In this document: positions 54,537 to 63,479 of the stretch, one piece after another
Position numbering within the stretch: position 1 is the stretch's first letter
How the letters are laid out: every line of letters starts with the position of its first letter
From: Virgibacillus phasianinus
GTDB lineage: Bacteria > Bacillota > Bacilli > Bacillales > Amphibacillaceae
Reading direction: 5' to 3'
DNA length: 64,000 nt
Assembly: GCF_002216775.1 (NCBI RefSeq)
Contig: NZ_CP022315.1
Coordinates: forward strand, 806,001 to 870,000
Translations under genes and position numbers: made by a program
Notes under the pieces: generated by a model
The model's input: the letters and a program-made list of their open reading frames with translations, nothing else
Databases searched by the model: none
Told to the model about the DNA's origin: nothing

Positions 54537-54571
54537 AAAAAAATACAGCCCGCTAAAGTTAGTGAGCTGTC
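54537..54571 (-). terminator. Terminator of the BsuPI lipoprotein gene
   Basis: Stem acagcccgcta / tagtgagctgt (with G-U pairs) and seven T on the minus strand. Confidence 0.75.
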
Positions 54572-54574
54572 CTT

Positions 54575-55081
54575 TTATTTCTTAACTGTAAATGTCGTTT
54601 TTGCCTTTAGTACCGGTTCTGTATATAACACGGCTGTTATTGTATAGGTACCCTGTTTCAATGTATCCGGTATAGCAAGTTCGTATTCAATTTCCTCTGC
54701 TTGCTTTAATGTAATCGGATGTTTCTGTTCATATTGTGGTTTGCTTTTTGAATTTTGATAAACCTTTTTCCCGTTTTCATTCAAAATCGTATATTCATAT
54801 GAATTTTTTCCCGCTAAAATCAGTTCCTTAACCTGTTCTGTTTGATTTTTTACCTTGAAGGTTGCGTGTCCTCCTTCAACCTGCAGAGTGGCCTCAAGTT
54901 CACCTGCAACAATGCCGCCGCTTGGTACGGATGAATCACTGTTTTGCCCATCGCCCGCCTGTTCATCATTGGAATGCTCTTGCGTGCTTTTATCATCATC
55001 CTTGTTTTCTTGACTTTGCTGACCACACGCAGCCAAAGTTATAATAACAATCAAAACAAATGACCATTTAAATAAAGACAT
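54575..55081 (-). CDS. BsuPI-domain lipoprotein
   Basis: A 168-residue exported lipoprotein with lipobox LAAC (Cys19), an acidic Gln/Asp/Ser linker to about residue 55, and a beta-sandwich domain. ATLQVEGGHATFKVKNQTEQVKELILAGKNSYEYTILNENGKKVYQ matches the BsuPI/intracellular proteinase inhibitor fold. BsuPI of B. subtilis inhibits a serine protease. Here the domain is surface-anchored and the gene lies directly downstream of a secreted neutral protease. ATG 55081 behind AAGGAG. Confidence 0.78.
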   Translation of the reverse strand: MSLFKWSFVLIVIITLAACGQQSQENKDDDKSTQEHSNDEQAGDGQNSDSSVPSGGIVAGELEATLQVEGGHATFKVKNQTEQVKELILAGKNSYEYTILNENGKKVYQNSKSKPQYEQKHPITLKQAEEIEYELAIPDTLKQGTYTITAVLYTEPVLKAKTTFTVKK

Positions 55082-55125
55082 GGGCACATCTCCTTTTTAT
55101 TGAATAAGCGAATATGTATATAGTG

Positions 55126-55158
55126 AAAATAATGCCGACGGTTTTGCCGGCATTATTT
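55126..55158 (-). terminator. Neutral protease gene terminator
   Basis: Eleven-bp stem (aaataatgccg with its complement) and a short T-run on the minus strand. Confidence 0.75.
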
Positions 55159-55171
55159 CATCTTATTACTT

Positions 55172-56848
55172 CTAGTTTACCCCTACATTATTCCAAGCAT
55201 TCGCCACTGCATCATATTCGGAACCATAGCCATAATAGTCAGCTGCAGATTGAAGCAATGCTGCACGTGTATCGCTGAAATTGCTATAAGGTCCCATGTA
55301 TACCGTTAATGCACGGTAGTAAATTTTCTCTGCCTTCGCAACACCGATACTGTTGATTGTCAGATAGCCAGCTTTATTCGGTATTCCACTGTTGGTGTGA
55401 ACCCCGCCATTATCAGCACTTGTATAAACGTAATCATTCATATGGTCTGGTTGTCCATAAGCCGGTGGATTGGAAAGACTTCTAAGTGCGTCTCCGCTTC
55501 TTCTTGGTGTATAAACATCCTCACCAAGTAAATAGTCATCCCTTTCAACAAACACGGAAAATACATCGGACATAGACTCGTTTAATGCACCAGGCTGGTC
55601 CTGATATACAAGGCCGGCGGAATAGTCAGTAACCGCATGGGTTAACTCATGTGCCACAACATCGAGTGCTCCGGAAAGTGGTGCAAATGTCGAACCATCT
55701 CCATCTCCATATACCATTTGCTGTCCGTTCCAAAATGCATTGTTGTAATTGGATCCATAATGTACCGTTGACCTGATTGTAGATCCATTTCCATCAAAAC
55801 TGTTTAATCCAAATGTATTGTAATAATAATCATATACTGTATCAGCATAAGCTTGTGCATCTACTGCAGCGCCCTGATAGCTTGCGGTAAAAGCGTTATC
55901 GCTGTCAGCGGAACGATAGCCTGGAAGAGATGTTCCGTTTTCTGCGGTGAACGTTTCAATAACACCGTTCATTGGGTTCGTAACATCGTATAAGAAATAA
56001 GTTCCATTTGATAAATACGTATTTAGTTCTTTGTAATCGCCAAGCACACCATACCCGTATCCTTTGGCAGAACCTGCATCCATCACTGCATTATATGAAT
56101 CAATCACACTGCCATCTTTCGCATCAATGAAAATTTGCCAATTTCCTGGTTCAGGATAAATAAACTGAAGCTCAACATGATAAGCTAGTTTACTTGTATC
56201 TTCTTGTGTATAAACCACAAGTTCGGCATTTTCCACTGTATTTTTCACACCTGAATCTGTAAGTTTCGCTGCTTCTTTTAATGCTTTCTTATCTGCTTTC
56301 TTTGCCTTCGTATCTTTTTTAGTTAAATCAATGGATTTCCACGCCTTATTAATTGCGTCCTTTTTTGATAGATCAGATTTTAAATTACTATTCAAATCCT
56401 TTGCAGCATCTGGATGAACATTACCTGTTACTGAGGTAACAATTCCTTGTTTGTTTGTATGAACGGTAAACTTTGCACCGTAAACAGGTACCCCGTCAAC
56501 AGATTGCGTAAACTCGTAATGTGTCATCCCGAGCTTATCTTTTGATTTATCGATGAAAGAAAGATCTGAATCCGGATTCAAGCCAAATATTTCTTTGTTG
56601 CTTACTAAGTATTGTTTTATATTGCCGACACCATTAATTGACTTTTTTGATAAGTTTCCAGATACAAATGTCGGTGCACTTTTATCATGATTCCAAACGA
56701 CATCAAAGTTTGATTTAGTCATTGATTTCATATCCTGTAAAACCATGTCACCAGTCTCAGCGGCATTGGCCGTACCTGCAAACCCAGTAAAGGTCAAACT
56801 TAATGCCAAGGCAGTTCCAGTCATTGTTTTCTTTAAATTTTTCTTCAA
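55172..56848 (-). CDS. npr: Secreted neutral metalloprotease (bacillolysin, M4)
   Basis: A 558-residue pre-pro-enzyme. Signal peptide 1 to about 29 (ends ANA), FTP/PepSY propeptide to about residue 255, then thermolysin-type catalytic domain. Zinc site HELTH (400-404) with Glu424 in GALNESMSD and the transition-state His484 in NGGVHTNSG. The mature part is complete to the end (AVANAWNNVGVN). It is secreted and degrades proteins outside the cell. TTG start behind AAGGTGATG. Upstream are a cre site, a palindrome, paired direct repeats and a CodY-like box. Confidence 0.93.
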   Translation of the reverse strand: MKKNLKKTMTGTALALSLTFTGFAGTANAAETGDMVLQDMKSMTKSNFDVVWNHDKSAPTFVSGNLSKKSINGVGNIKQYLVSNKEIFGLNPDSDLSFIDKSKDKLGMTHYEFTQSVDGVPVYGAKFTVHTNKQGIVTSVTGNVHPDAAKDLNSNLKSDLSKKDAINKAWKSIDLTKKDTKAKKADKKALKEAAKLTDSGVKNTVENAELVVYTQEDTSKLAYHVELQFIYPEPGNWQIFIDAKDGSVIDSYNAVMDAGSAKGYGYGVLGDYKELNTYLSNGTYFLYDVTNPMNGVIETFTAENGTSLPGYRSADSDNAFTASYQGAAVDAQAYADTVYDYYYNTFGLNSFDGNGSTIRSTVHYGSNYNNAFWNGQQMVYGDGDGSTFAPLSGALDVVAHELTHAVTDYSAGLVYQDQPGALNESMSDVFSVFVERDDYLLGEDVYTPRRSGDALRSLSNPPAYGQPDHMNDYVYTSADNGGVHTNSGIPNKAGYLTINSIGVAKAEKIYYRALTVYMGPYSNFSDTRAALLQSAADYYGYGSEYDAVANAWNNVGVN

Positions 56849-56875
56849 AACACATCACCTTTTCCCTTTAATGTT

Positions 56876-56979
56876 TGATAGCGCTTTCATAAGCTTACTA
56901 GTTTCATACGGCCGTATAAGAATACTTTAACAGATACATTACTAGTTTCATAGATAGTTTCTCGATTTTTCAGAAAACG
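56876..56979 (-). promoter_or_regulatory. Regulatory region of npr: cre, palindrome, direct repeats, CodY-like box
   Basis: The minus strand reads TGAAAGCGCTATCA at 56889-56876, an exact cre consensus 27 bp before the start. ATACGGCCGTAT (56906-56917) is a perfect palindrome. TTACTAGTTTCATA occurs twice, at 56895-56908 and 56939-56952, exactly 44 bp apart. ATTTTTCAGAAAACG (56965-56979) matches the CodY box at 12 of 15. CcpA and CodY control of the protease is inferred. The regulator reading the 14-bp repeats is unknown. Confidence 0.65.
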
Positions 56980-57147
56980 AATATATTGTACTATATTGTC
57001 GGTTTTTTTGATAATTGCAGGAACTTTGAACTAGGGATTTCCGCAAAATTTAGTACTATTTCACAAAAATCCCCCCTTCACATTACCCTTTACATTACCT
57101 TCATGACTCGGTTAAGATATAATAAGAAAACTGTATAGTAAACACGA

Positions 57148-57237
57148 ACACTGGGGGAGCATTTCATTAGCTGAGAAGAACTTTATTAGTTCTGACCCTT
57201 TTCACCCGAAATGGATAATACTAGCGTGGGGAAGTGT
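57148..57237 (+). promoter_or_regulatory. TPP riboswitch aptamer
   Basis: The conserved THI-box blocks are all present in order: ACACT of P1, GGGGGAGC, GCTGAGA, TGACCCTT, ACCCGA, GGATAATACTAGCG, GGGGAAGTGT closing P1. A -10 box TATAAT lies at 57118-57123. Downstream, a terminator and competing antiterminator complete the switch. No thiamine gene follows; the next gene is lipM. Confidence 0.92.
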
Positions 57238-57303
57238 AGTCAAACGTGTACTTTTATATAAACACAAACAGACTACATCCTCCAGCGGGGATGCAGTTTT
57301 TTT
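57235..57303 (+). terminator. TPP riboswitch expression platform
   Basis: Terminator actacatcc/ggatgcagt (57272-57297) with seven T. TGTAGTC (57235-57241), which includes part of the P1 3' strand, is fully complementary to GACTACA (57271-57277), giving an antiterminator that excludes both P1 and the terminator. This is an OFF switch when TPP is bound. Confidence 0.85.
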
Positions 57304-57362
57304 ATACTTTAATAAAGCATTGGAAACCATGGCACTTGCCAAGCTAACATTTTTTTCTAATA
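57298..57362 (+). repeat. Family C-like repeat remnant after the TPP terminator
   Basis: Starts on the terminator T-tract with TTATACTTTAATAAAGCAT and ends CTTGCCAAG...TTCTAATAT, resembling both ends of the family C element (45533-45634, 63376-63479) with the middle missing or diverged. It lies between the switch and lipM. Confidence 0.45.
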
Positions 57363-57404
57363 TCCGGGTGGTTTCGAAGCTGCCTGATTAGGAGGTGAAA
57401 AGTT

Positions 57405-58229
57405 TTGAACGAAACATGGGGTTTTATTGATACAGGATATAATAGTGCTCCGATAAATATGGCCTTAGATGAAGCATTACTAAATTGGCATAGTGCTGGA
57501 AAAATCCCGCCCACTTTACGATTTTACGGCTGGACCAAACCAAGTCTATCTGTTGGTCATTTTCAAAACGCAGAAAGGGCTGTTGACTTCGCTAATGTCC
57601 AAAAGCATGGTTGTGAATTTGTCCGGCGCCTGACTGGCGGCAGCGCTGTATTGCATGATGATGAATTAACATACAGCATTGTCGTTTCAGAGAAAAAGGA
57701 CTATATCCCTACATCCATTCAGGCTGCTTACTATGAATTGTCGAAGGGTATTTTAGAGGGATATAAACAATTGGGCATTGAGGCGGATTATGCGACTCCG
57801 GAAAGAAAAAAGGAACGAACAGACGTCTGCTTTGAAAAACCCGCATTCTATGAAATGGTAGTCGACGGGAAAAAGATTTCCGGCAATGCACAGACACGTA
57901 AACAAGGGGTTCTGCTGCAGCATGGATCTATACCAATGAGCATGAATAAAGAAATGTTATTTGATTTATTTAAATTTCCAACAGAAGAAATCAGAAGGCG
58001 GAAACGTGATGCTTTTTCCCAAAAAGCAATTACCATAAATGAAATTACAAGTAAAAAACATACGTACGATGATTTAAAAAAGGCCTTTCAGAGAGGATTT
58101 CAAACCGAACTGAATATGAATTTTACACCACTGGCACTAACCGATAGTCAATGGGATGAGGTTCATGAATTAGCAACAACAAAGTATGCTGAGGAAGAAT
58201 GGAACTTACATCATCAAAGGAGTGTGTGA
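57405..58229 (+). CDS. lipM: Octanoyl-[GcvH]:protein N-octanoyltransferase
   Basis: LipM moves octanoyl from acyl carrier protein to GcvH, starting lipoate synthesis. The 274-residue cofactor-transferase-fold protein has RFYGWTKPSLSVGHFQ, FVRRLTGGSAVLHDDELTYS (substrate loop), Cys142 in DVCFEKPAFYEM as acyl acceptor and the Lys in VDGKKISGNAQTRK. These follow B. subtilis LipM rather than LplA. TTG start behind AGGAGGTG. lipA follows after 3 bp. It is the first gene after the TPP riboswitch. Confidence 0.88.
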   Translation: MNETWGFIDTGYNSAPINMALDEALLNWHSAGKIPPTLRFYGWTKPSLSVGHFQNAERAVDFANVQKHGCEFVRRLTGGSAVLHDDELTYSIVVSEKKDYIPTSIQAAYYELSKGILEGYKQLGIEADYATPERKKERTDVCFEKPAFYEMVVDGKKISGNAQTRKQGVLLQHGSIPMSMNKEMLFDLFKFPTEEIRRRKRDAFSQKAITINEITSKKHTYDDLKKAFQRGFQTELNMNFTPLALTDSQWDEVHELATTKYAEEEWNLHHQRSV

Positions 58230-58232
58230 TCA

Positions 58233-59177
58233 TTGGCAAAACAAGAAGAATACATACGGAAACCGGAGTGGCTTAAAACAAAAATTAATACAAATAAATC
58301 CTACACAGGGCTTAAGAAATTAATGCGCGAAAAGAACCTAAACACGGTATGCGAGGAAGCACGCTGTCCAAATATTCATGAGTGCTGGAGTGAAAGAAAA
58401 ACCGCTACTTTCATGATTTTAGGTGACACATGTACGAGAGGCTGCCGCTTCTGCGCAGTAAAAACGGGACTGCCAAATGAATTAGACTGGGGCGAGCCTG
58501 CACGAGTAGCAGAGTCTGTGGCAATCATGGGCTTAAAGCATGCTGTTGTGACTGCGGTTGCCCGTGATGATCTGGAAGATGGCGGTGCATCTGTCTTTGC
58601 GGAAACTGTACGTGCCATCCGGCGCGCAAACCCTGGCTGTACGATTGAAATTCTGCCTTCTGATATGAAAGGTGATTACAAAAGCCTGCATACATTGATG
58701 GACAGTGAACCAGATATCTTCAATCATAATATTGAGACAGTGCGGCGATTAACGAAAAAGGTACGTGCACGCGCTATGTATGACCGTTCCTTGGAACTGT
58801 TAAAACGGGTGAAAGAAATTGCGCCAAAAACACCTACTAAATCAAGCATTATGGTCGGTTTAGGTGAAACTAAGGAAGAAATTGTCCAGGCAATGGACGA
58901 TCTGCTAGCACACAACGTCGATATCATGACAATCGGACAATATTTACAGCCTACTAAAAAGCATCTGAAAGTGGAAAGATATTACCACCCAGATGAATTT
59001 GCAGAGCTTAAGGAAATTGCACTGAAGAAAGGCTTCCAGCACTGCGAATCGGGACCGCTTGTCAGGTCATCCTATCATGCGGATGAACAAGTTAGTCAAA
59101 CATCTGCACAACGGAGAATCAAGTACATGAAAGAATATGAAGAGAACGAAAACAAACAAGTCGATTTTACATTTTAA
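58233..59177 (+). CDS. lipA: Lipoyl synthase
   Basis: LipA inserts two sulfurs into protein-bound octanoyl groups by radical SAM chemistry. The 314-residue protein has the auxiliary cluster [12 protein letters not shown], the SAM cluster [34 protein letters not shown] and the C-terminal RSSYHADEQ with the cluster-binding Ser region. TTG start behind AAAGGAGTG. Co-transcribed with lipM. Products serve PDH, OGDH, BCDH and GcvH. Confidence 0.95.
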   Translation: MAKQEEYIRKPEWLKTKINTNKSYTGLKKLMREKNLNTVCEEARCPNIHECWSERKTATFMILGDTCTRGCRFCAVKTGLPNELDWGEPARVAESVAIMGLKHAVVTAVARDDLEDGGASVFAETVRAIRRANPGCTIEILPSDMKGDYKSLHTLMDSEPDIFNHNIETVRRLTKKVRARAMYDRSLELLKRVKEIAPKTPTKSSIMVGLGETKEEIVQAMDDLLAHNVDIMTIGQYLQPTKKHLKVERYYHPDEFAELKEIALKKGFQHCESGPLVRSSYHADEQVSQTSAQRRIKYMKEYEENENKQVDFTF

Positions 59178-59706
59178 GCAGTAAGAGGCTGGGACAAAAG
59201 TGATTTAATCAGAGAGAAATCCGAACTATGATCCATCATTCTATAATTAGAATTTGGAGTAGTTCGGATATTTTTTGGTTTTATAACTTTACTGCTAATT
59301 GTCCTAAACTCCGACGTACTAAAAATCATGTTCGGCACCCCAAAGGCCGTTGCAGAAAAACACTGCGCTTTCCGTGGGTGAGTGATGAGCCTGCTCGAGC
59401 TTACGCTCGAGGGCACTGAAAAAGGTATAGATAGTATACAAATATGTTTATCTATCATCGCATCTTGAATATACATCGCTTTCCGCGGGCGAGTGACGAG
59501 CCTCCTTGCCCCGGTTAGGAGGCTGAGCCGTGCCCTAAGGTGCACAGGCGGTCTGCAGTGGAAAACAACCCAGCGCATTTTTCGTAGGAAATCACCTTAT
59601 TGTTATGTCACAATTTTTATCAACTTCGTATTAAGGGCTGGCCTGAAAAAGAAACGTTCTAAATTACCTAACCTGTAATCGTTCTCCAAGCCTTTTTTAC
59701 ATATGC
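59178..59706. repeat. Repeat-rich intergenic block, family A copy 2
   Basis: It starts with gaggctgggacaaaag (59185-59200), a phrase I associate with dispersed Firmicute repeats. 59409-59507 matches 190-288 and 59603-59626 matches 501-525. Short inverted repeats such as gctcgagc.ttac.gctcgag are present. No gene is supported in this 530-bp gap. Confidence 0.7.
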
Positions 59707-60474
59707 TTATTGCGCTGTATAGCCTCCATCTAAGACAACTGCTTGTCCGGTTACACCTTTTGCTTTATCGCTTGCTAAAAATAACACATAATCGGCTATT
59801 TCCCTCGTTTCCAATAACCGTTTTTGTGGAACAAGCGGGTAGATAACTTCCTCTAGCACTTTTTCTAGCGGGACATTTCTCGTTTCAGCTAAATCCTTTA
59901 ACTGCCCGCGTACAAGTGGAGTATCCACATAGCCAGGGCAAATCGCGTTAACCGTTACCCCATGGTCTGCACCCTCCAGGGCAGCAACCTTGGTTAGCCC
60001 AATAATGCCATGCTTTGCGCTATTATATGCCGCTTTACCGGCGAATCCTACCAAACCATTAATAGAGGCCATATTGATAATCCGGCCAAACCTTTGGTTT
60101 TTCATAGTTGGGAAAATATGTTTAATAGAAATAAACGGTGCCGTCAGCATAATTTTTGTCATCAGCTCAAATTTTTCAGTAGGAAAGTCTTCCAATGGCG
60201 CAACATGCTGAAGCCCGGCATTATTAATTAGCACATCAATCCTGCCATGTCTTTCCACTGTTTTATGTAATGAGTCCTGAATCGCCTTCTCAGAGGTTAC
60301 ATCACAAATAACACCCTCGATATTATACCCAGCGTTACTAAGTTTTTCTGCAACTTCAATAACCTTATTATTTACATCACTTAAAATAACGGTGTATTTT
60401 TCTTCTGCGAAAGCCTTGCCAATTTCAAGTCCGATTCCCTGAGCCGCACCTGTTATAAACATCACTTTATTCAT
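59707..60474 (-). CDS. 3-hydroxybutyrate dehydrogenase
   Basis: A 255-residue classical SDR. TGAAQGIG is the NAD-binding loop, NNAG the structural motif, Ser in MASINGLVG and YNSAKHG the catalytic triad. The insert RGQLKDLAETRNVPLEKVLEEVIYPLVPQKRLLE is characteristic of D-beta-hydroxybutyrate dehydrogenases. It oxidises 3-hydroxybutyrate to acetoacetate, which suits PHB or ketone-body use. It lies 21 bp after the VOC gene and is probably co-transcribed. Confidence 0.9.
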   Translation of the reverse strand: MNKVMFITGAAQGIGLEIGKAFAEEKYTVILSDVNNKVIEVAEKLSNAGYNIEGVICDVTSEKAIQDSLHKTVERHGRIDVLINNAGLQHVAPLEDFPTEKFELMTKIMLTAPFISIKHIFPTMKNQRFGRIINMASINGLVGFAGKAAYNSAKHGIIGLTKVAALEGADHGVTVNAICPGYVDTPLVRGQLKDLAETRNVPLEKVLEEVIYPLVPQKRLLETREIADYVLFLASDKAKGVTGQAVVLDGGYTAQ

Positions 60475-60495
60475 GAGTCATTCTTCCTTTCTTTT

Positions 60496-60846
60496 CTAGC
60501 ACTCACAAACCATCAGAACGTTTCCGTCCGGATCTTTAAAATTAAACCATTGATCATGCTCAATGCCTGTCACCATCTCTACTCCTTTATCATGCATAAA
60601 CGCGTATGCCTTTTTGATATCTGTTGTATTAAGGTGGAATGGCGCCATTTTAAAAACCCGATCCTCCTGATAAATTTTACTGTCCAGTACTATTCCTGTT
60701 CCCTGCATTGGCAAAACATAAAGGTGGCCAAACAGAATTTCGTCAGTCACAGGAACCCCCAGAATAGCACAATACCAATCTCTTGCTTTTGCAATGTTGT
60801 GAACCGGAATAAACACTGTTCCAATTTGATTGATTATTGGATTCAA
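60496..60846 (-). CDS. Single-domain VOC family protein
   Basis: A 116-residue glyoxalase-fold protein: FIPVHNIAKARDWYCAILGVPV, a middle YVLPMQGTGIVLD, then FNFKDPDGNVLMVCEC. One betaalphabetabetabeta pair only, so it would act as a dimer. Substrate unknown. It starts with TTG behind GGGGTG and precedes the hydroxybutyrate dehydrogenase gene. Confidence 0.75.
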   Translation of the reverse strand: MNPIINQIGTVFIPVHNIAKARDWYCAILGVPVTDEILFGHLYVLPMQGTGIVLDSKIYQEDRVFKMAPFHLNTTDIKKAYAFMHDKGVEMVTGIEHDQWFNFKDPDGNVLMVCEC

Positions 60847-60911
60847 CTCAACACCCCAATTTTCATTGTATTTAATTTATCATTTCGATACAGAAACTAA
60901 AAATCCTCTTT

Positions 60912-63227
60912 TTAATTCTTTTTGATCTGATACTTGTCTGTTGGCGCCTCTTTAATAAAAGTGCAAGGTTGATGAATAGAGAAAATTGTCAGATCATGCA
61001 TCGCCCTTGTACACGCCGTGTAAAAAAGGTTCCTGTCATTCTGACCCACATATTGCCCAGCAGATGCATCCGGGATAATCACTGCGTCAAATTCAATTCC
61101 TTTTGCCCAGTAAACTGGAAGAATCAAGATCCCTTTATGGAAAGAATGCGTCTCTTCATCTATTTTAGTTACGGATAGCTTATTACGTAATATTTGATGA
61201 AGCTCATCACATTCTTGTAAATTTTTACAAATAACAGCCAATGTCTCGTGTCCTTTATGAAGCAGTCTTTTTGCCTCGGCAATTAACCGTTCATTTCTAT
61301 CGTCAATAGTATCCACTTGAACCACTGTGGGTAGATCCCCCTCCCGATTAAAGGGTTGAATATATTCTCCCTCTGTTGCAAAGCACCTGGTAAATTCAAC
61401 AATCTGCTTGGTGGACCGATAGCTTTTGGTCAGATCTATTTTCTCCACATTTTCACGCATTTGTTTTGGTAAAAACGTATGTTCACGTGTTCCATGTGTA
61501 TAAATCCCCTGGTTCAGATCTCCTAATAAAGTCATATTTGTGTACGGAAATACTTCCTGCAGATACGCATATTGAAAAGCAGAATAGTCCTGTGCCTCAT
61601 CGATAATTAGGTGGCGAATGGAACGATCAGTCGTGTCACCTATCAGCTTTCCCTGGAAATAGACAAATGGTGTTGCGTCCTCCCAGGATAGAAACCTTCT
61701 TGACAGCTTAGCAAATGTTTGGTGACTTATTTGCTCCCAGTTTACGGGTGTATTTACGTGTTCGTACTCCCCGAATAGTTTTCTATATGATGCAAGTACA
61801 TGAACAAAACGATAGCTTTTTATTTGCCTTTTTATTGAGGAAAGTCTTTTCTTCACAACCTCCTGACGAAGATATTTCTCTTCCCCCTCTAATGACTCTT
61901 CATCATCATTCTGGTCCTGAACATGCCGATATGCTTTAAGGTAATCTTCTTTCTCCAGTAATTCTACCTCTTCTAAAACCCAATCTTTCTTTTGTTCATT
62001 TCGCTGAATATTATTTATTTCACCAAGTAACCATTTGGACACGAGTTCCATTCGGTTTGGTATCGCAATTGCCTGATCAAGGGAATAGAAATACGAACTA
62101 ATTCTTTCCTTTGAAACAAGAACTTCCTTCCGAAACGTGATATTTTTAAAAAGTAGTCCTTCGCTACCCAGTCGCGATATATAGTCATCAATCATCGTTT
62201 TAAATTCCGTACTTGATTTATATTCGATACCAATCATTTTCGTCAAATAACCGCCATCATCTTCACCTGTTAAGACATATTCCATTTGCTCGAATGGTGA
62301 TTCAATTGTAATACTTGAGGATGTTTTTGACTCTAGGTATTCCAAAAAGGTGGTTTGTTTCATATTTTCTTCACCAAGTTCAGGAAGCACATTGGCCACA
62401 TAGCTTGAAAATAGCGGGTTTGGTGAAAACAGAACAATATTTTCACCGTTTAGTACTTCACGATTTCGGTACATCAAATAGGCAATGCGCTGCAGCGCTG
62501 CAGAGGTCTTTCCACTGCCAGCCACTCCCTGTACAATCAAATACTTACTTGCTTCGTTTCTGATTACTTGATTTTGTTCTTTTTGGATAGTCGCTACAAT
62601 ACTTTTCATAGTTGTGCTTGCATTATTTCCGAGAGCCTGCTGCAGCAGCTTATCACCTATTGTTACACCTGCATCAAACATTCCTTTAATAATCCCATTC
62701 CTAATAATGAACTGCCTTTTCAAGGTAATTTCACCTGAGATCACCCCATCTACTGTTTCATAGCTTGCTTTGCCAGGGGTGAAATCATAATAAATGCTAG
62801 AAATTGGTGCACGCCAATCATAAATTAAAAAGTCCTCATCCTTATAATCCATCAATGATCCAATTCCAATGTAAATATTTTCTTTTTCACTTTCCGTATT
62901 CTCTATAAAGTCAATTCGTCCGAAGTATGGCGAATCCTTTAATCTGTCCAGTGTTTTTAATTGATCATTAATTTTCCCATGTCCACGTTCTTTTTCCGAT
63001 AATAACTCTGCCTGTTGTTTGATACTTGCCTGCGTTTCAATCACATCATCGGGTTCATCCAGGTTCACTGTTACATCTTCCCAAAAATTCCTTCTAAGCT
63101 TTACTACATTTTCTTTTAACACATGCGATCTCTGGGTTAAAATCCCTGCCTTCTTTTCAATTTCCTGCACTACATCGTCCACACGATTCTGCTCGACAGC
63201 ACGATCCTTAGCTTCCTGATTCATCAT
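60912..63227 (-). CDS. helD: RNA polymerase recycling helicase-like protein HelD
   Basis: A 771-residue UvrD/Rep-like ATPase that releases stalled RNA polymerase in Gram-positive bacteria. The N-terminal coiled arm (about 1-110) is followed by the beta segment YIGIGSLMDYKDEDFLIYDWRAPISSIYYDF, Walker A GVAGSGKTSAALQR, HLIIDEAQDYSAFQYAYL (Walker B), LGDLNQGIY and LTKSYRSTKQIVEF, and a C-terminal YTACTRAMHDLTIF. ATG 63227 is preferred, since GGGG lies five bases upstream. The last motif completes the helicase domain. Confidence 0.9.
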   Translation of the reverse strand: MMNQEAKDRAVEQNRVDDVVQEIEKKAGILTQRSHVLKENVVKLRRNFWEDVTVNLDEPDDVIETQASIKQQAELLSEKERGHGKINDQLKTLDRLKDSPYFGRIDFIENTESEKENIYIGIGSLMDYKDEDFLIYDWRAPISSIYYDFTPGKASYETVDGVISGEITLKRQFIIRNGIIKGMFDAGVTIGDKLLQQALGNNASTTMKSIVATIQKEQNQVIRNEASKYLIVQGVAGSGKTSAALQRIAYLMYRNREVLNGENIVLFSPNPLFSSYVANVLPELGEENMKQTTFLEYLESKTSSSITIESPFEQMEYVLTGEDDGGYLTKMIGIEYKSSTEFKTMIDDYISRLGSEGLLFKNITFRKEVLVSKERISSYFYSLDQAIAIPNRMELVSKWLLGEINNIQRNEQKKDWVLEEVELLEKEDYLKAYRHVQDQNDDEESLEGEEKYLRQEVVKKRLSSIKRQIKSYRFVHVLASYRKLFGEYEHVNTPVNWEQISHQTFAKLSRRFLSWEDATPFVYFQGKLIGDTTDRSIRHLIIDEAQDYSAFQYAYLQEVFPYTNMTLLGDLNQGIYTHGTREHTFLPKQMRENVEKIDLTKSYRSTKQIVEFTRCFATEGEYIQPFNREGDLPTVVQVDTIDDRNERLIAEAKRLLHKGHETLAVICKNLQECDELHQILRNKLSVTKIDEETHSFHKGILILPVYWAKGIEFDAVIIPDASAGQYVGQNDRNLFYTACTRAMHDLTIFSIHQPCTFIKEAPTDKYQIKKN

Positions 63228-63375
63228 ACCAACCCCATTCATTGTGATCGTTATATAAATAGTTGACCTTTATAGATTTAAATGATATAATTAAAATACG
63301 GATATTTATATACATATACTTAAATAAGTCAACAATGTTTTTATCATACCACTTTAAGTCTCCTACATCAACCCA

Positions 63376-63479
63376 TATTAGGAAGTCTTGGCTTGTCGCC
63401 AAGAACTAATGGCGAAAGCCTTAGAGTTTTTTATACTTTATACCGTTAAAGATTTATGCTTTCTTAAAGTATAAAAAAA
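63376..63479 (-). repeat. Family C repeat, copy upstream of helD
   Basis: On the minus strand it begins on the T-tract of the terminator at 63473-63519, with TATACTTTAA and TATAAAGTATA as stem arms, then CTAAGGCTTTCGCCATTAG and CTTGGCGACAAGCCAAG, ending CCTAATAT. It is related along its whole length to 45533-45634. Confidence 0.75.

Noticed and set aside
57326-57391. 20-codon ORF (MALAKLTFF...) between the TPP switch and lipM
   Set aside because: No ribosome binding site, and it overlaps the repeat remnant. It is not a thiamine gene remnant that I can recognise.
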